Positions 23,246-33,239 of a stretch of 64,000 bases of DNA are shown here, piece by piece (position 1 is the stretch's first letter; every line of letters begins with the position of its first letter). Source of the DNA: Corallium rubrum (lineage: Eukaryota; Cnidaria; Anthozoa; Scleralcyonacea; Coralliidae). The notes below the pieces were generated by a model, which worked only from the letters and a program-made list of their open reading frames with translations, was not told the DNA's origin and ran no database searches. A program made the position numbers and the translations under genes. Where the stretch lies: contig OZ036003.1 in NCBI GenBank assembly GCA_964035015.1, forward strand, positions 3,540,031 to 3,604,030. Direction: 5' to 3'.

Positions 23246-23878
23246 ATGTATTCGCGTTATGACAGCGAATTTAACAAGGTGAAAAATCATGATGATTTAT
23301 TTGCAGAAAAAGGAAAAGAAATATTAAAAAATGTTACGCACATTATGGATTGTGAATGTTATCGCGTTAATTCACGAGTATATTATCGCGAAGTCTCGCT
23401 GTTTAATATGGAGAGCTGCAGATATGAAATGTTTCATTGTTTTATCGAAGATGCTCAACCCTATTGGGAAATGAGTGAAAAAGATAAACGCACCATTTGC
23501 CATCAATTTCAAATTCACGGTTTAAAGTTATATAATTATCGAAAAAACTCGCGATATTATAGTCAGACAGAATTTTTATACGAGTTTAAAAAACAATTTA
23601 GTGATAAAACCAAAATTTTATTTGGTTATAAAGGGGGTAAAATTGAATCCGATTTATGTAAAATAATGGGGGTGAAATGTGTAAATTTAGAACATTTTGG
23701 TGTGAAAAAATATGAGAAAATAGCTAAATGTTTTCATAAAGATATAAAGATTTGCAAGGAACATGTGAAACATAATGTTCATTGCTCGTCGTACGAGGTT
23801 ATGCTTTTTGCAGCAAAAGTTAGCGATCTAACACAGGATATAAAAGAAAGAGATAAAATTTTGCACTATTATGCCTGA
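23246..23878 (+). CDS. Putative nuclease-like protein of an invertebrate mobile-element family
   Basis: The first ATG of the frame is at 23246, giving 210 residues. A C-terminal region with FGYKGGKIESDLCK, VNLEHFGVKKYEK and spaced Cys/His residues (CKEHVKHNVHCSSYE) resembles a domain I remember recurring in arthropod and cnidarian mobile elements, which has a DnaQ/RNase-H-like layout. That relation is from memory and not proven here, and classical DEDD motifs are not obvious. It overlaps the next gene by eight bases (ATG at 23871 inside its stop region), suggesting shared transcription. Confidence 0.5.
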   Translation: MYSRYDSEFNKVKNHDDLFAEKGKEILKNVTHIMDCECYRVNSRVYYREVSLFNMESCRYEMFHCFIEDAQPYWEMSEKDKRTICHQFQIHGLKLYNYRKNSRYYSQTEFLYEFKKQFSDKTKILFGYKGGKIESDLCKIMGVKCVNLEHFGVKKYEKIAKCFHKDIKICKEHVKHNVHCSSYEVMLFAAKVSDLTQDIKERDKILHYYA

Positions 23879-24306
23879 AAAAAAAATTATTATAAAAAAT
23901 CCTCGTTTTTGGTTTCATTCAATAGACGAGTACGGTAAAACCCCGGCAAAACTCACCAACCACGAATATCATTTTCGAGAACAAACAGCGCGTCAAGGAT
24001 CTATCATTAAACCTTATGTTAATGAGCAAACGAGGACCATCACTTTTAAAACAATAAATAGCGGGTCGAGGTCAAAATGCCTATCCATTTTCTCTAACAC
24101 ATTCTCCCGATTCAGACGAGTGGGAAAAAAGAAAAATTATTGATTCTATAGATATAAAAATTTCTAAAAATTTACAGGATGAAGATCAAGGAAGTATTTT
24201 CTTCACCATACTTCAAGTAGAAAAACATTTAATAAAAAATTCGAGCTATCTTGAATACGCGATAACACCAATTAATTCCTCGAGATTCAAAAACCGCGTA
24301 TTTTAG
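23871..24306 (+). pseudogene. Unknown protein, frameshifted near 24060
   Basis: The frame starting at ATG 23871 reads about 60 residues (KNPRFWFHSIDEYGKTP region) and then continues sensibly in another frame (NAYPFSLTHSPDSDEWEKRK to a TAG at 24304). One indel around 24060 explains this. No family recognised. Confidence 0.45.
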
Positions 24307-24313
24307 TTTACCC

Positions 24314-24560
24314 ATGTTTTCAAGTTCAGTTAAATTAGAAAATTTAAAATATGATTTAGGCCGAGATGAAGACTTAATTTTACTTCAACATATTCAATTT
24401 ACAGAATTCATTAAAAAAAAAAGGTGTAAAATACGGTGTAGCTCATCTACCCTACGTTACGTATGAAACTCGTGTAATTTATTCTGATAGTTTTAAAAAA
24501 AAAATTAAAAAAACTTTTTTTGGTTTTCTTTGTTTTTTGTTTATTTTTTTAGAAAATTAA
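24314..24560 (+). pseudogene. Short unknown ORF broken in an A-run
   Basis: An ATG at 24314 opens a frame (KLENLKYDLGRDEDLILLQH) that loses phase at the A-run near 24412-24421. The alternative frame continues with KYGVAHLPYVTYETRVIYSD and then low-complexity Lys/Phe to 24560. Probably one gene with a homopolymer indel. Confidence 0.35.
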
Positions 24561-24817
24561 TTTAAATAATATCTATTAACATTTGGTAGCACCAACCCCC
24601 CAAACTGTTGATATCTATCTACATCCGGTTGCACCATTCCGCCAAAGTGTTGTTTTTTTTTAATATTTTTACTTTATTCACATCGGAATTTTTTTTTTTT
24701 TAATTTTTTTTTTAGCAGATTCAAAATCATTCATAATTTAAAAAATTTTTTTTTTTTTGATCCACCTCTGTCTTTTTTTTCCTTTAAAACTACTGTTTCC
24801 ACTTCTGCATTTTTTAC
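24561..24817. other. T-rich spacer between convergent genes
   Basis: Homopolymer-rich sequence between a plus-strand ORF and the minus-strand SET gene, with two imperfect copies of a GTTGATATCTATCTACATCCG-type block (about 24610 and 24605-24660). Nothing coding. Confidence 0.4.
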
Positions 24818-25391
24818 TCATTTTTTTTTTTGTTTTTTTTTAAAATATCCACGCGGCCAATATTCGTCCCCGTAGTCAGCGAGAATTTCTTGATGTGGAT
24901 TTATAGCTGAAGTGGTTTGTAATTCAAACCGATTATTTTGTTTTGTTGTTCCTGTAAAACAGGAATTATTTTTATATCGCGATCCTCTCGCATCGTTACA
25001 AAATCGTGCTGGACCATCGGTTGATTTATAAGCATCGACGCAATGGGAAGGACCGTCACATAAACTATATTGCGCGATTGTTTTACGACCATATTTCCGA
25101 TCCATCTCAGCCACTGTGGTTTTTTTACCCGTGTAGTAAACAACATCGTAAAGACGGTTGAAGGGTTTTTCCAAGCGAACAACCCTTTTTACCAGCATTA
25201 GGAATACGTGATTTTTTAATACGTAAGTTATTTTCTTTCGCTAAATGTATCCAACATTTACTCGTATGCGCTGTTCTTTTACGACATCTTTTTTTTTTCA
25301 ATGTATCCCCTCGACATTGTAGAACATTGCGTACATTTTGTGAAATTAAGCTCATTTTTCGACCCCCTTTATTCACACTTTGTTTAACCAT
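24818..25391 (-). pseudogene. SET-domain protein (lysine methyltransferase-like), one frameshift
   Basis: Starting at ATG 25391 the N-terminal frame has a Cys/His cluster (CRGDTLKKKRC through CWIHL) and the opening SET motif (LRIKKSRIPNAGKKG). From about 25190 a second frame carries the rest: DGPARFCNDARGSRYKNNSC corresponds to the SET RFxNHxCxPN region, and EILADYGDEYW to the (E/D)ELxxDYG motif with the catalytic-pocket Tyr. SET enzymes methylate lysines on histones or other proteins using S-adenosylmethionine. A single indel near 25190 separates the halves, so the copy is probably inactive. In a virus, a role in host or viral chromatin is inference. Confidence 0.75.
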
Positions 25392-25467
25392 TTTTTAAAT
25401 TTTTTTTTAGAATATTGTTCTTATTCCCATGTAAAGATCGCGGTTATTTTCTATTTTTTCTTTCCGT

Positions 25468-25677
25468 TTAATAAAATTTGTTAAATTTTGAAAAAAATTT
25501 TGAAATAAATATTAAATTTTCACCCTCGTTATTTTTAAATTCTTTTAGGCAGTCTTTTAAAATAAAAGGAGCAAATAGTATTTGGGTGTCATTATCGACG
25601 ATCTTGTAGCCAATGTAAGTAGCACCGTTATTTTTATTTTTTAAATAAACCTCGATATGAATTTGATCGTACCCCAT
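25468..25677 (-). CDS. Unknown 69-residue protein
   Basis: ATG-initiated frame just upstream of the SET gene on the same strand. It has a compact beta-like first half (HIEVYLKNKNNGATYIGYKI) and a Phe/Lys-rich tail. No family recognised. Confidence 0.4.
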   Translation of the reverse strand: MGYDQIHIEVYLKNKNNGATYIGYKIVDNDTQILFAPFILKDCLKEFKNNEGENLIFISKFFSKFNKFY

Positions 25678-25769
25678 TGGATTGTCGTTTTAAAATAAAA
25701 GATATTAGCAAAAACGTTAAGCTTTTTGTTTTTGTTTTTTTTTAGGTTTTTTTTAAAATAATAGGTGGA

Positions 25770-26061
25770 ATGTGTTCTAAAGATAAACCTTTTTTCACAT
25801 TTAATTGCATAAATATACGTGATTCAGATAATGTTGTAATTGATCGTGTTGATGGTAAAGAAGGTGAAGAAAAAGAAAGAAAAAATTTTTTTTCTTTTTT
25901 TAGAAAAAAGAATGGCTGAAAAACATGTGTTTACAAAAGAAGATGTGAGTGAGATAATCACTTTATTAGAAAAACGAAAAAAAAAAGGAATGCCGTGTGG
26001 GGGAAAAGAAGAAAATTTTAATACTAATCTTATTGAAACTTCCTATAATGAAAAATTTTAA
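25770..26061 (+). CDS. Two overlapping short ORFs before the polymerase gene
   Basis: ATG 25770 opens a 49-codon frame rich in charged residues ending at 25919. A second ATG at 25912 opens a 49-codon frame (EKHVFTKEDVSEIITLLEKR) ending at 26061. They overlap and could be two small genes or one frameshifted gene. Not recognised. Confidence 0.3.
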
Positions 26062-28097
26062 TTTTCTCAAAAAACACTACACGTTTCGATTGCGAAAAAA
26101 ACGGGAATGAATTTTATCGCGTTTATTCAATCGTTACGTGTAGTGTTTACGTATTTGCTGAACGTAGCTCGAGCGTCTACGAATTCAGAAGATGATTATG
26201 TACGTTTTATTTTTTCACACGCGCCAAAATCTTATTTTTCAACAGCTGTTCTACCACTCAAACATTTCGACGTTAATTTTTTATTAAATATTTTTGAAAA
26301 ATTGATGCAAAGCAATCGCGCGTTGATCGCTGATGGGTGGGAAACAAATGTTGTAATTCAAACCTTTCCTCACACGTATAGTAAAAATTAAAAAAAATAA
26401 TAAACAACTAAGGAATAAAAAAAACATATATAAAAAATTGGGTGTGGGATCGGATGGCGATGGGGGTTGGGTGGGGGTGGGGGGTGGAAAAAATGTGGAA
26501 AAATACGGTCGCGATCAACGCGTGGGTGTTTTTTATGTCGTATGCGACGGGCTAAACAAAATTATTAAAAATTGTTGTTTCGTAGTTAGTTTATTAGTAG
26601 CGTTGTCGTACTTAAAAAAAGACACGAAATACGTGCAAATGGAAAGATCTCCACACACCGGTGCCGATACACTGTACACTATTGATGAAATTCGTAATAT
26701 TTATGAAATGTGTGGGGTACCTGAGGGGCGGGTGAAAACAAAACATTACCCCGATGTTTATCAAAAATTTCTTAAATACCAGGGTGTTGATTTGGTAATA
26801 TATTCGGATAAATTTGATAATAACATAATTTATGATTCACGCTGCGATAAAGAGGGAAATTTAATTAAGTTAACCAACGGTGTCGTTTGTTTGTGGTTGA
26901 ATAATGAGCATTATGACGTTGTTTTAAGCATGGTTAAGTTTTCAAAGCTCCCGCCAGCTAAATTCTGTGTTAAATGCATGAGTTATTTTAAACGTTATGA
27001 ACGTAAAGATTCGCATATATGCAATAATTACTTAACATGTCAACGTTGCTATAAACAATCTAATTGTTGTCCTACCGGGTACAAAATTGAGTGCTCTAAT
27101 TGTAATATTTTATTCTATGAAAATTGTTTTTCAAACCATTTAACGAACCGTGTCTTTAACCCTATGCAATCTAACCACGGTAAAATACCCCCGTGTCAAT
27201 ATATGTTTTTTGCGAGCATTGTGATAAGATCGTGGCTCGATTTCGTTTTTTCTCCGCGAAGAATGTAAAAAAGCATAATTGTGAAAAACATTTTTGTTTT
27301 CATTGCAACGATTGTAAGGATAAATCGCATTTTTGTTATATTGAAACCATAAAAAAAAGGTAAAAAATCCGAATTTATTTTTTTTTGATTTTGAAACGCG
27401 TACCGATGAGAATAAATTAATGATTCCGTATTAATGCGAAAATATTGAATTTAAAAAAAGTAAAAATTACACTGCGAATGACAATATTCAACCTTGCTGT
27501 GGAAAACGTGAATTTGTTTTTAAAGGAGATAATACTGTGGCGGAATTATGCGAGTTTATACTAGAACAAGAAAATTCTGTTTGGCTAGCGCATAACGGGG
27601 GACGACTTGACACGATTTTTATTTTTAAATATCTCATCAATGAAAAAAAAATTTATCCGGACACTATAATGAACGGAAGTAAAATAATGATGCTGAAAAT
27701 CCCCGATAAAAAAATTACTTTTTTCGATAGCTTTTCATTTTTACATATGAGATTATCAAAAATTCCAAAAACAATGGATATCGAAGAATTAACTAAAGGG
27801 TTTCATCCATATAAATTTACAGATTTATCATATGTGGGTGGGGTTGTTGCGCGTGATTATTTCGATCTTGAAAATATGGATGATGAAACAAAAGTTGAGT
27901 TTGAAAAATGGTATTTGAAAAAAAAAGAAAAACAATACGTGTTTGAGGAAGAAATGTATTACTACTGTAAGTAATATTGGGCATTTCACTCGATTACATA
28001 GCATGTTCTAAGGATTTTGGGTGAAGGAAAATTCGAGTGTAGAATATATACATTTTGAGACCAAACCGGGACCAGTTGCGAAAAATGCAACTACACA

Positions 28098-28171
28098 GGC
28101 CTTCCGGCAGGAATTGAACCCACGACCTTGCGATTCTAGTGCAATGCTCTGACCACTGAGCCACGGAGGCC
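28098..28171 (-). repeat. tRNA-like head of SINE copy 1
   Basis: Contains box A-like TGGCTCAGTGGTCAG and box B-like GGTTCAATTCC on minus. Imperfect acceptor pairing and the SINE tail show it is a retroposon head, not a working tRNA. Confidence 0.7.
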
Positions 28172-28240
28172 GTTGCCGAGAGCTTGATCGTGATACCACC
28201 TTATTATATATACAAAACTCACGATCAAGCTCTCGGCAAC

Positions 28241-28314
28241 GGCCTCCGTGGCTCAGTGGTCAGAGCATTGCACTAGAATCGCAAGGTCGTGCGTTCAATT
28301 CCTGCCGGAAGGCC
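28241..28314 (+). repeat. tRNA-like head of SINE copy 2
   Basis: Same 74-base head with box A and a box B that carries a substitution (GCGTTCAATTCC). The apparent anticodon loop CTAGAAT would give AGA, but serine tRNAs need a long variable arm that is absent here. Confidence 0.7.
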
Positions 28315-28517
28315 CGTGTAGTTGCATTTTTCGCAACTGGTCCCGGTTTGGTCTCAAAATGTATATATTCTACACTCGAATTTTCCTTCACCCAAAATCC
28401 TTAGAACATGCTATGTAATCGAGTGAAATGCCCAATATTACTTATAATATACCCAATTCTCTCCTGGCATTACCACCTTATTATATATACAGAACTCACG
28501 ATCAAGCTCTCGGCAAC

Positions 28518-28591
28518 GGCCTCCGTGGCTCAGTGGTCAGAGCATTGCACTAGAATCGCAAGGTCGTGGGTTCAATTCCTGCCGGAAGGCC
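28518..28591 (+). repeat. tRNA-like head of SINE copy 3
   Basis: Same head, with the intact GGTTCAATTCC box B, followed by the shared tail that ends at the target duplication. Confidence 0.7.
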
Positions 28592-30663
28592 CGTGTAGTT
28601 GCATTTTTTTGCAACTGGTCCCAGTTTGGTCTCAAAATGTATATATTCTACACTCGAATTTTCCTTCACCCAAAATCCTTAGAACATATTACTACTGTAG
28701 TTCGGATGTTGATATTTTACGAAAAGGATGCGTTAAATTTTCTATGTTTATGCGGGAAACTTCGGGTGTTAGCCCTTTTTACGATATAGAATGTGTCACC
28801 ATAGCGAGTTTGACGTTGAAAGTATTTCGAATGAATTTTTTAAGAGAAAAATGTGTGGGTGTTATACCGGCTTTGGGATATAGAGGGCAGGCTAATCAAA
28901 GTGTTGTAGCGTTGATATGGCTAGAAAAAGTAAACGAGGAAGAAGCAAATGGAATGTTAGAGTACAAATGTTCACGAAATGGTGAGAAGCAAATTTTAGG
29001 ACGTTATGTTGATGGGTTTTATAACGACACCGTCTATCAGTTTCACGGTTGCTATTTCCACGGTTGCCCGAAATGTTATTTTCCCTACGAAGTTAATCGA
29101 TTAAATAATACGAAATTTTTCCACCTTTATGCGGGGACGAAAAAATTTACACACCGATTGGGAAAAGCCGGTTATAAAGTAGTTGAAAAATGGGAGTGTG
29201 ATTTTCGGGAGGAATCCAAACTTACAAAAAAATGTATAAGTGAAAAAGAATTTTTTCACACCTTATCTCCCGTTAGAAGTGAGAGACGCGCTTTATGGGG
29301 GGCGAACATCACCCGTTTGCTTGTTTAAAAATGCTGGTGAAAATGAAAAAATTAATTACGATGATTTCACATCTTTATACCCCTACGTTCAAAAAGCTAA
29401 TAAATATCCTGTCGGTTACCCAACGATTTATATTAAAGAGGAGTGCGAGGGTGTGGAAATATCTGAAGTATTCGGATTAATAAAATGTCGTATTCTCCCC
29501 CCGCAAAAATTATATTTTCCCGTTTTACCCGTGCGCACCAACGGTAAATTAATATTCCCTTTGTGTCGCACGTGCACCGATTCAATTCAATTAACGCGTT
29601 GCATGCAAAACGAAGACGAGCGCTGTATCTTTGGTACGTGGACTAGCATAGAAGTAAATAAAGCCGTTGAAAAAGGATATCGAATTATTAAAGTCTATGA
29701 AATTTACCATTACCCGCGGCAAGAAAGAATTTTTCAAGAGTTCGTAAATTGTTTTTTAAAAATAAAACAGGAGGCGAGCGGTTTTCCCGACGAATGTTAC
29801 GATGACAAAAACTTAATCGATAGCGAAGTTGATAAATATATCGCTGATTATTATAAAAACGAGGGGATTTTATTACATAAAAATAAAATAGAATATAACC
29901 CCGGTTTACACGCAACGGTTAAAAATATACTAAACTTGCTTTGGGGTAAATTTGCGCAAAACGATAATAATACGAAAGTCGATTTTTTATCTGATTACCA
30001 TGACCTAATAACGTTAGCGAACGATCCGAATGTAGAATTAACTTCAACTGATTTTGTTAACGAAAACACCCTACGCGTCACTTATCAAAAATCCGATGTT
30101 GTTACAACGCCGTTAAAAACGGGGAACGTAGTTATCGCGAGTTTTGTCACAGCCTACGCACGATTAAAATTGTACGATTTGATCGATGGCTTAGGCGAGC
30201 GAGTTTTATATTTTGACACCGATTCTGTAATTTACACGAGTAAAAATACCGATGAATTAGTTAAGAGGGGGAATTACTTAGGAGAATTAACAAATGAGTT
30301 AAAAAAACGAATGGATCACTCAATTTTGTTCAACGGGACCGAAGTCGTACTTGTACCGAACAAATTTAGACAACGAAATTGTGCATATAAAAGGGTTTAG
30401 TTTATCCAATGAAAAAATAAAAAAAAAGTTAAATTTCGAATCATTAAAAAATTGTGTTGAAAAAAATTCGCAGGTGATTAAAATTAAATATACAGATAAA
30501 ATAAAGCGCAATAAAATTAACCATATTTTTATTGAAGATGAAGTTAAACTATTTACTTTTACCTTTAATAAACGCGTAGCTAAAAATAATTTTTACACCG
30601 TTCCTTATGGTTTTTTAGAGACGTAAATTAAACGAGGCTGTAATACCATTTCAACACCCTTTT

Positions 30664-31300
30664 ATGTTAACATTATGCGGTCCATCACAGTGTGGAAAAA
30701 CGTTTTGGATTTATAAATTATTGCAATCTGTCGAGGTAATGATTACACCTTTAATTAATAAGGTTGTTTTTCTATACACAACACATCAACCGCTGTACAG
30801 TGAGATCGAACGCGTGGGGAAGGAAAAAGGGTTGCAAATTGAATTTATCGAGTGTAATAAGGGTATACCAAAAGCGAGTGATTTGCAAACGAGTTTAAGC
30901 GATAACACTCTAGTCGTTTTAGACGATCTTATGACTGTTTCCACTTCTTCGAAAAAAAAAATAGATAATTTAAATAATTTTGCATGTCGTGACGCGCACC
31001 ATAAAAATATTAGCGTTATTTTTGTGTCAAAATTTGATTTACGGTGATGGTAAATTACGAAATTCACGTGTCAATAGTCAATATCATTTAATGTTCAAAA
31101 ATTTAGCTGATGTTAGAAATATGTATACTATTGCTGACAATAAGAAAATTAATCGTGAAATATTTAGTTCTATTTTAGATGATATTAATAAAGTTCCCTA
31201 CGGATATTTATTATTTGATAACAACCCAAATAGTTACGAAAATACACGTGTACGAACCGATATATTCCCCGGTGAAAATACAATAATCTATAACGTGTAA
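30664..31300 (+). pseudogene. FtsK/HerA-type genome-packaging ATPase (A32-like), one frameshift
   Basis: The first frame (ATG 30664) has Walker A GPSQCGKTF at residues 6-14 and Walker B LVVLDDL near residue 85. Near 31040 the frame ends, and the rest (NSQYHLMFKNLADVRNMYT, then VPYGYLLFDNNP and a TDIFPGE end) is in the neighbouring frame. These C-terminal motifs are standard for Polinton and adintovirus packaging ATPases, which pump DNA into the capsid. Total size, about 210 residues, is normal. A single indel around 31030-31045 disables it. It lies directly after the polymerase on the same strand. Confidence 0.88.
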
Positions 31301-31383
31301 AAAAAAGATTTTTTTTAAAAAAATAAAAAATAAAAATATTATATAATGTTTTGTTATTTATTTTTTCTCTTATATGAAAAAAA

Positions 31384-31561
31384 ATGAAACGAGGGAAGAG
31401 ACGTGAAATTCAGCGCGGGGGATTTTATGATTTTTTTCGCGCGAAACGCGAGAATGAACTCGCGCGTTTATACCGTACAAAAAAAACAAAAAGGTGGTGG
31501 TGTGAAGTCGCGGCGACATAAACGTAATAAAAGTGTCACGCGTTATAACCCAAATTGGTAA
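31384..31561 (+). pseudogene. Small very basic protein with Q(R/K)GG motifs, frameshifted
   Basis: From ATG 31384 the frame reads a basic peptide with IQRGGFYDFF and ends at 31521. A neighbouring frame over the last third reads KKQKGGGVKSRRHKRNK and ends at TAA 31559-31561. One indel in the AAAAAAAACAAAAA tract near 31480 would join them. Such short Arg/Lys-rich proteins with Gly-Gly sites resemble adenovirus core peptides (pX/mu, pVII) in composition only. A role in DNA condensation inside the capsid is inference. Confidence 0.5.
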
Positions 31562-31580
31562 AGGAAATTTTTTTTAAAAA

Positions 31581-31876
31581 ATGGGGAAAAGACAGGGTGG
31601 GGGGACAACAGTGTATGTTCCCGGAAGGCGCAACCCGTTAGGGATATACCCTCAACGTGGTTTCCCTTTAAAGGACTTATAGAGGCAGCGTACCAAGCTG
31701 GTGGCGGTATGAAAAAAAGACAAAGAGGAGGGGGAATGAAAAAAAGACAAAGAGGAGGGGTTTTGAAAAAAAGACAAAGAGGGGGTGGTTTGAAAAAAAG
31801 ACAAAGAGGAGGGGTCATGGGGAAAAACCAAAAAGGAGGGGTTTTATCTCAACTCACGCTTTTAGGCATGATTTAA
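31581..31876 (+). pseudogene. Gly-Gly basic repeat protein with tandem KKRQRGG units (candidate core polyprotein)
   Basis: ATG 31581 opens a frame with KRQGGGTTVYVPGRRNP and stops at TAG 31680. The next frame continues with EAAYQAGGG followed by four tandem (M/L)KKRQRGG(G/V) units and a fifth degenerate NQKGGV, then a short hydrophobic end at 31876. The repeats are visible in DNA as a 24-27-base tandem (31706-31842). In adenoviruses, Gly-Gly motifs in core and minor capsid precursors are cut by the viral protease. Here the repeated Q(R/K)GG suggests an array of basic peptides released by the protease at 32.1-32.5 kb. That processing is a hypothesis. Confidence 0.5.
31706..31842 (+). repeat. 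Tandem repeats encoding KKRQRGG units
   Basis: AAAAAAAGACAAAGAGG-type units recur four times at 24-27-base spacing, with a fifth degenerate copy (AAAAACCAAAAAGGAGGGG). Confidence 0.85.
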
Positions 31877-32104
31877 AATAAAAACAAAACAAAAAATTAT
31901 TTAATAAAAGATTCATAAAAATTACGACAACATTGTTGTTTTTCTTTACTTTTACATTTTCTTAATATTAATTTATCGATAACACTACCGAATCTAAAAT
32001 CTAATTGTTTTTTAAGTTAATTTCATTTCCTATTTTTGTTTTACTTTTTTTTACCCACCATTTATTATTATTATTATTATTATTATTTTTTTATTTTATT
32101 TCTA
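31877..32104. other. Spacer between convergent plus and minus gene blocks
   Basis: T- and A-rich sequence with an ATT microsatellite at about 32060-32090. This is where the plus-strand left block and the minus-strand capsid block meet. No gene seen. Confidence 0.5.
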
Positions 32105-32485
32105 CTTTTTTCGTATAAATATAATAAAGCCCAATACCCGCAAGTATACGTTACTTTCGATTGTAATTGTTTTTTCTGAACATAAATAAATTTTTTATAT
32201 TTTTTTTCCAAAATTTTTCCCAATAATCACGTTGATAAAAATCAACGGTTTTTGCAAAACTATCGAAAAAATACATTTTATCCCCATCTAACCAAATAGC
32301 GATCCAACGACGCCCGTCAGAATCACTTTCATCCGTGTTCCATATCCAACAACAATTTTTCGTTATATTTTCAGGAAGCACGTCTGCCGGAAAAGCTCCC
32401 AAAAAAAATTTTTTAAAAAAAATATTCTCAAACGCTAGCTTATTAAACTCGTTGGTATACAGAAAACGGTTTAAAAAACATATGA
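32105..32485 (-). pseudogene. Adenovirus-type maturation protease (cysteine protease), disabled
   Basis: The main frame has FLGAFPADVLPENI, then CCWIWNTDESDSDGRRWIAI and MYFFDSFA. These are the family landmarks up to the catalytic acidic residue, but the position normally held by the catalytic His (G-x-H-W) is Arg (RRW, codon CGT). The catalytic-Cys segment (TYTCGYWALLYLYE) lies in another frame just downstream, beyond an indel near 32165-32175. The N-terminal start also needs a frame change near 32460. In relatives this enzyme cleaves capsid and core precursors at Gly-Gly sites during maturation. Both the residue change and the frameshift mark this copy as dead. Confidence 0.82.
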
Positions 32486-32517
32486 ATTTACAATTTATTT
32501 TTTTTCCCTTTTTTTTT

Positions 32518-32735
32518 TTACTGTGATAATCTACCGCGAGCTTTTTGATGTGCGAAAAGAAAACTCAGATCGGCATCGGGGTCATCACTTTTACTAGTTT
32601 TTTTTTCCCTGGTATGAAGTAATCTGGATCCGTTTCGCTTGACTCGCTCATTGCTGTTGCTGTTGTTGTTGTATCGTATTGTTTTGAAGTGTACTGTTTT
32701 CTCAACGCGTTGTTTTTAATAATACTCGCGGGCAT
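32518..32735 (-). pseudogene. Short unknown gene upstream of the protease, frameshifted in an A9 run
   Basis: ATG 32735 overlaps the end of the preceding gene. The frame has a basic start, a Thr/Ala run and SSETDPDYFIPGKKK. At the A-run it changes frame to SDDPDADLSFLFAHQKARGR and stops at 32518. No family recognised. Confidence 0.4.
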
Positions 32736-33237
32736 ATTTTTTTTTCTTTAAAAATTTTAAAGCACTTTTCCGCTCATTAGGGTTGAACATAAACTGTTTG
32801 CTAGCGTTATGTGATAAATCGTGTATTAAATCTGCTCGATTAATAGTTTCCTTGCCCATTTGAAGACTACTGCTTTTCCTTCCTTTTTTATTTAAAAAAT
32901 CTATTATTTTTCTTTCACTAATCGTTTTTTTATGTTTACCACCATCACCCGCTTGCTTGTCCAGTTGGTTCTCCCCCGGCTTTGTATCGGTAAGCGCTAA
33001 ATTGTCTGCTTTACGTTTAACAGCGTTTTTCTGTTTTAAAAATTCCACCATAGTTTCGCTGACACGATCTTTTTGTTTTAATTTAACAGCATCATTCATC
33101 GCTTTTCCTTTTTCTTCCAACTGAAATTCATCTTGGTTTTTTATTCCTTGAAGAAGTTTTTTATTTTCGTGGTCGGATTTTAAATATTCAAACATTTCAT
33201 TAAATTTAACAGCGTCAACTAATTGTAATTTATTCAT
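32716..33237 (-). CDS. Unknown Lys-rich protein in the capsid block
   Basis: 173 residues from ATG 33237 (the longer frame start at 33249 is a TTG). Highly charged, helix-rich, with DLIHDLSHNASKQFMFNPNE near the C-terminus. It sits between the protease region and the acidic-repeat ORF on the same strand, a position usually occupied by virion proteins, but I cannot assign it. Confidence 0.55.
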   Translation of the reverse strand: MNKLQLVDAVKFNEMFEYLKSDHENKKLLQGIKNQDEFQLEEKGKAMNDAVKLKQKDRVSETMVEFLKQKNAVKRKADNLALTDTKPGENQLDKQAGDGGKHKKTISERKIIDFLNKKGRKSSSLQMGKETINRADLIHDLSHNASKQFMFNPNERKSALKFLKKKKYAREYY

Positions 33238-33239
33238 TT

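Larger units (their letters stand above)
27970..28686. mobile_element. Cluster of three tRNA-derived SINEs inserted in the polymerase gene
   Basis: One minus-strand copy (about 27973-28200) and two plus-strand copies (about 28215-28445 and 28480-28686) share the same body. The whole cluster is flanked by TATTACTACTGTA on both sides (27957-27969 and 28687-28699), a 13-base target duplication typical of LINE-assisted insertion. Removing the cluster brings the two sides of the polymerase together in frame, so the insertion came after the gene was established. The first two copies form a large palindrome of about 220-base arms. Confidence 0.9.
26107..30626 (+). pseudogene. polB: Protein-primed-type family B DNA polymerase with OTU-like N-terminal region, broken
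   Basis: In order: an N-terminal region (26107-26391) typical of Maverick polymerases; an OTU-like region with KNCCFVVSLLVAL and NNEHYDVV giving Cys and His candidates (26.5-26.95 kb); a Cys-rich zinc-binding part (CVKCMSYF to CNILF); ExoI DFET at 27387-27398; ExoII AHNGGRLD near 27588; polymerase motif A DFTSLYP at 29363; motif B LLWGKFAQN near 29940; and motif C YFDTDSV near 30212. It would replicate the linear genome by protein priming. Breaks: frame changes near 26.4, 27.2 and 27.36 kb, a TAA at 27432, a SINE cluster at 27970-28686, and frameshifts near 29275 and 30360. Clearly non-functional as assembled. Confidence 0.9.

Noticed and set aside
28098..28591. Three tRNA genes
   Set aside because: Box A and box B are present, but acceptor pairing is imperfect, the anticodon would demand a serine-type long arm that is missing, and each head is fused to a shared SINE tail inside a 13-base target duplication.
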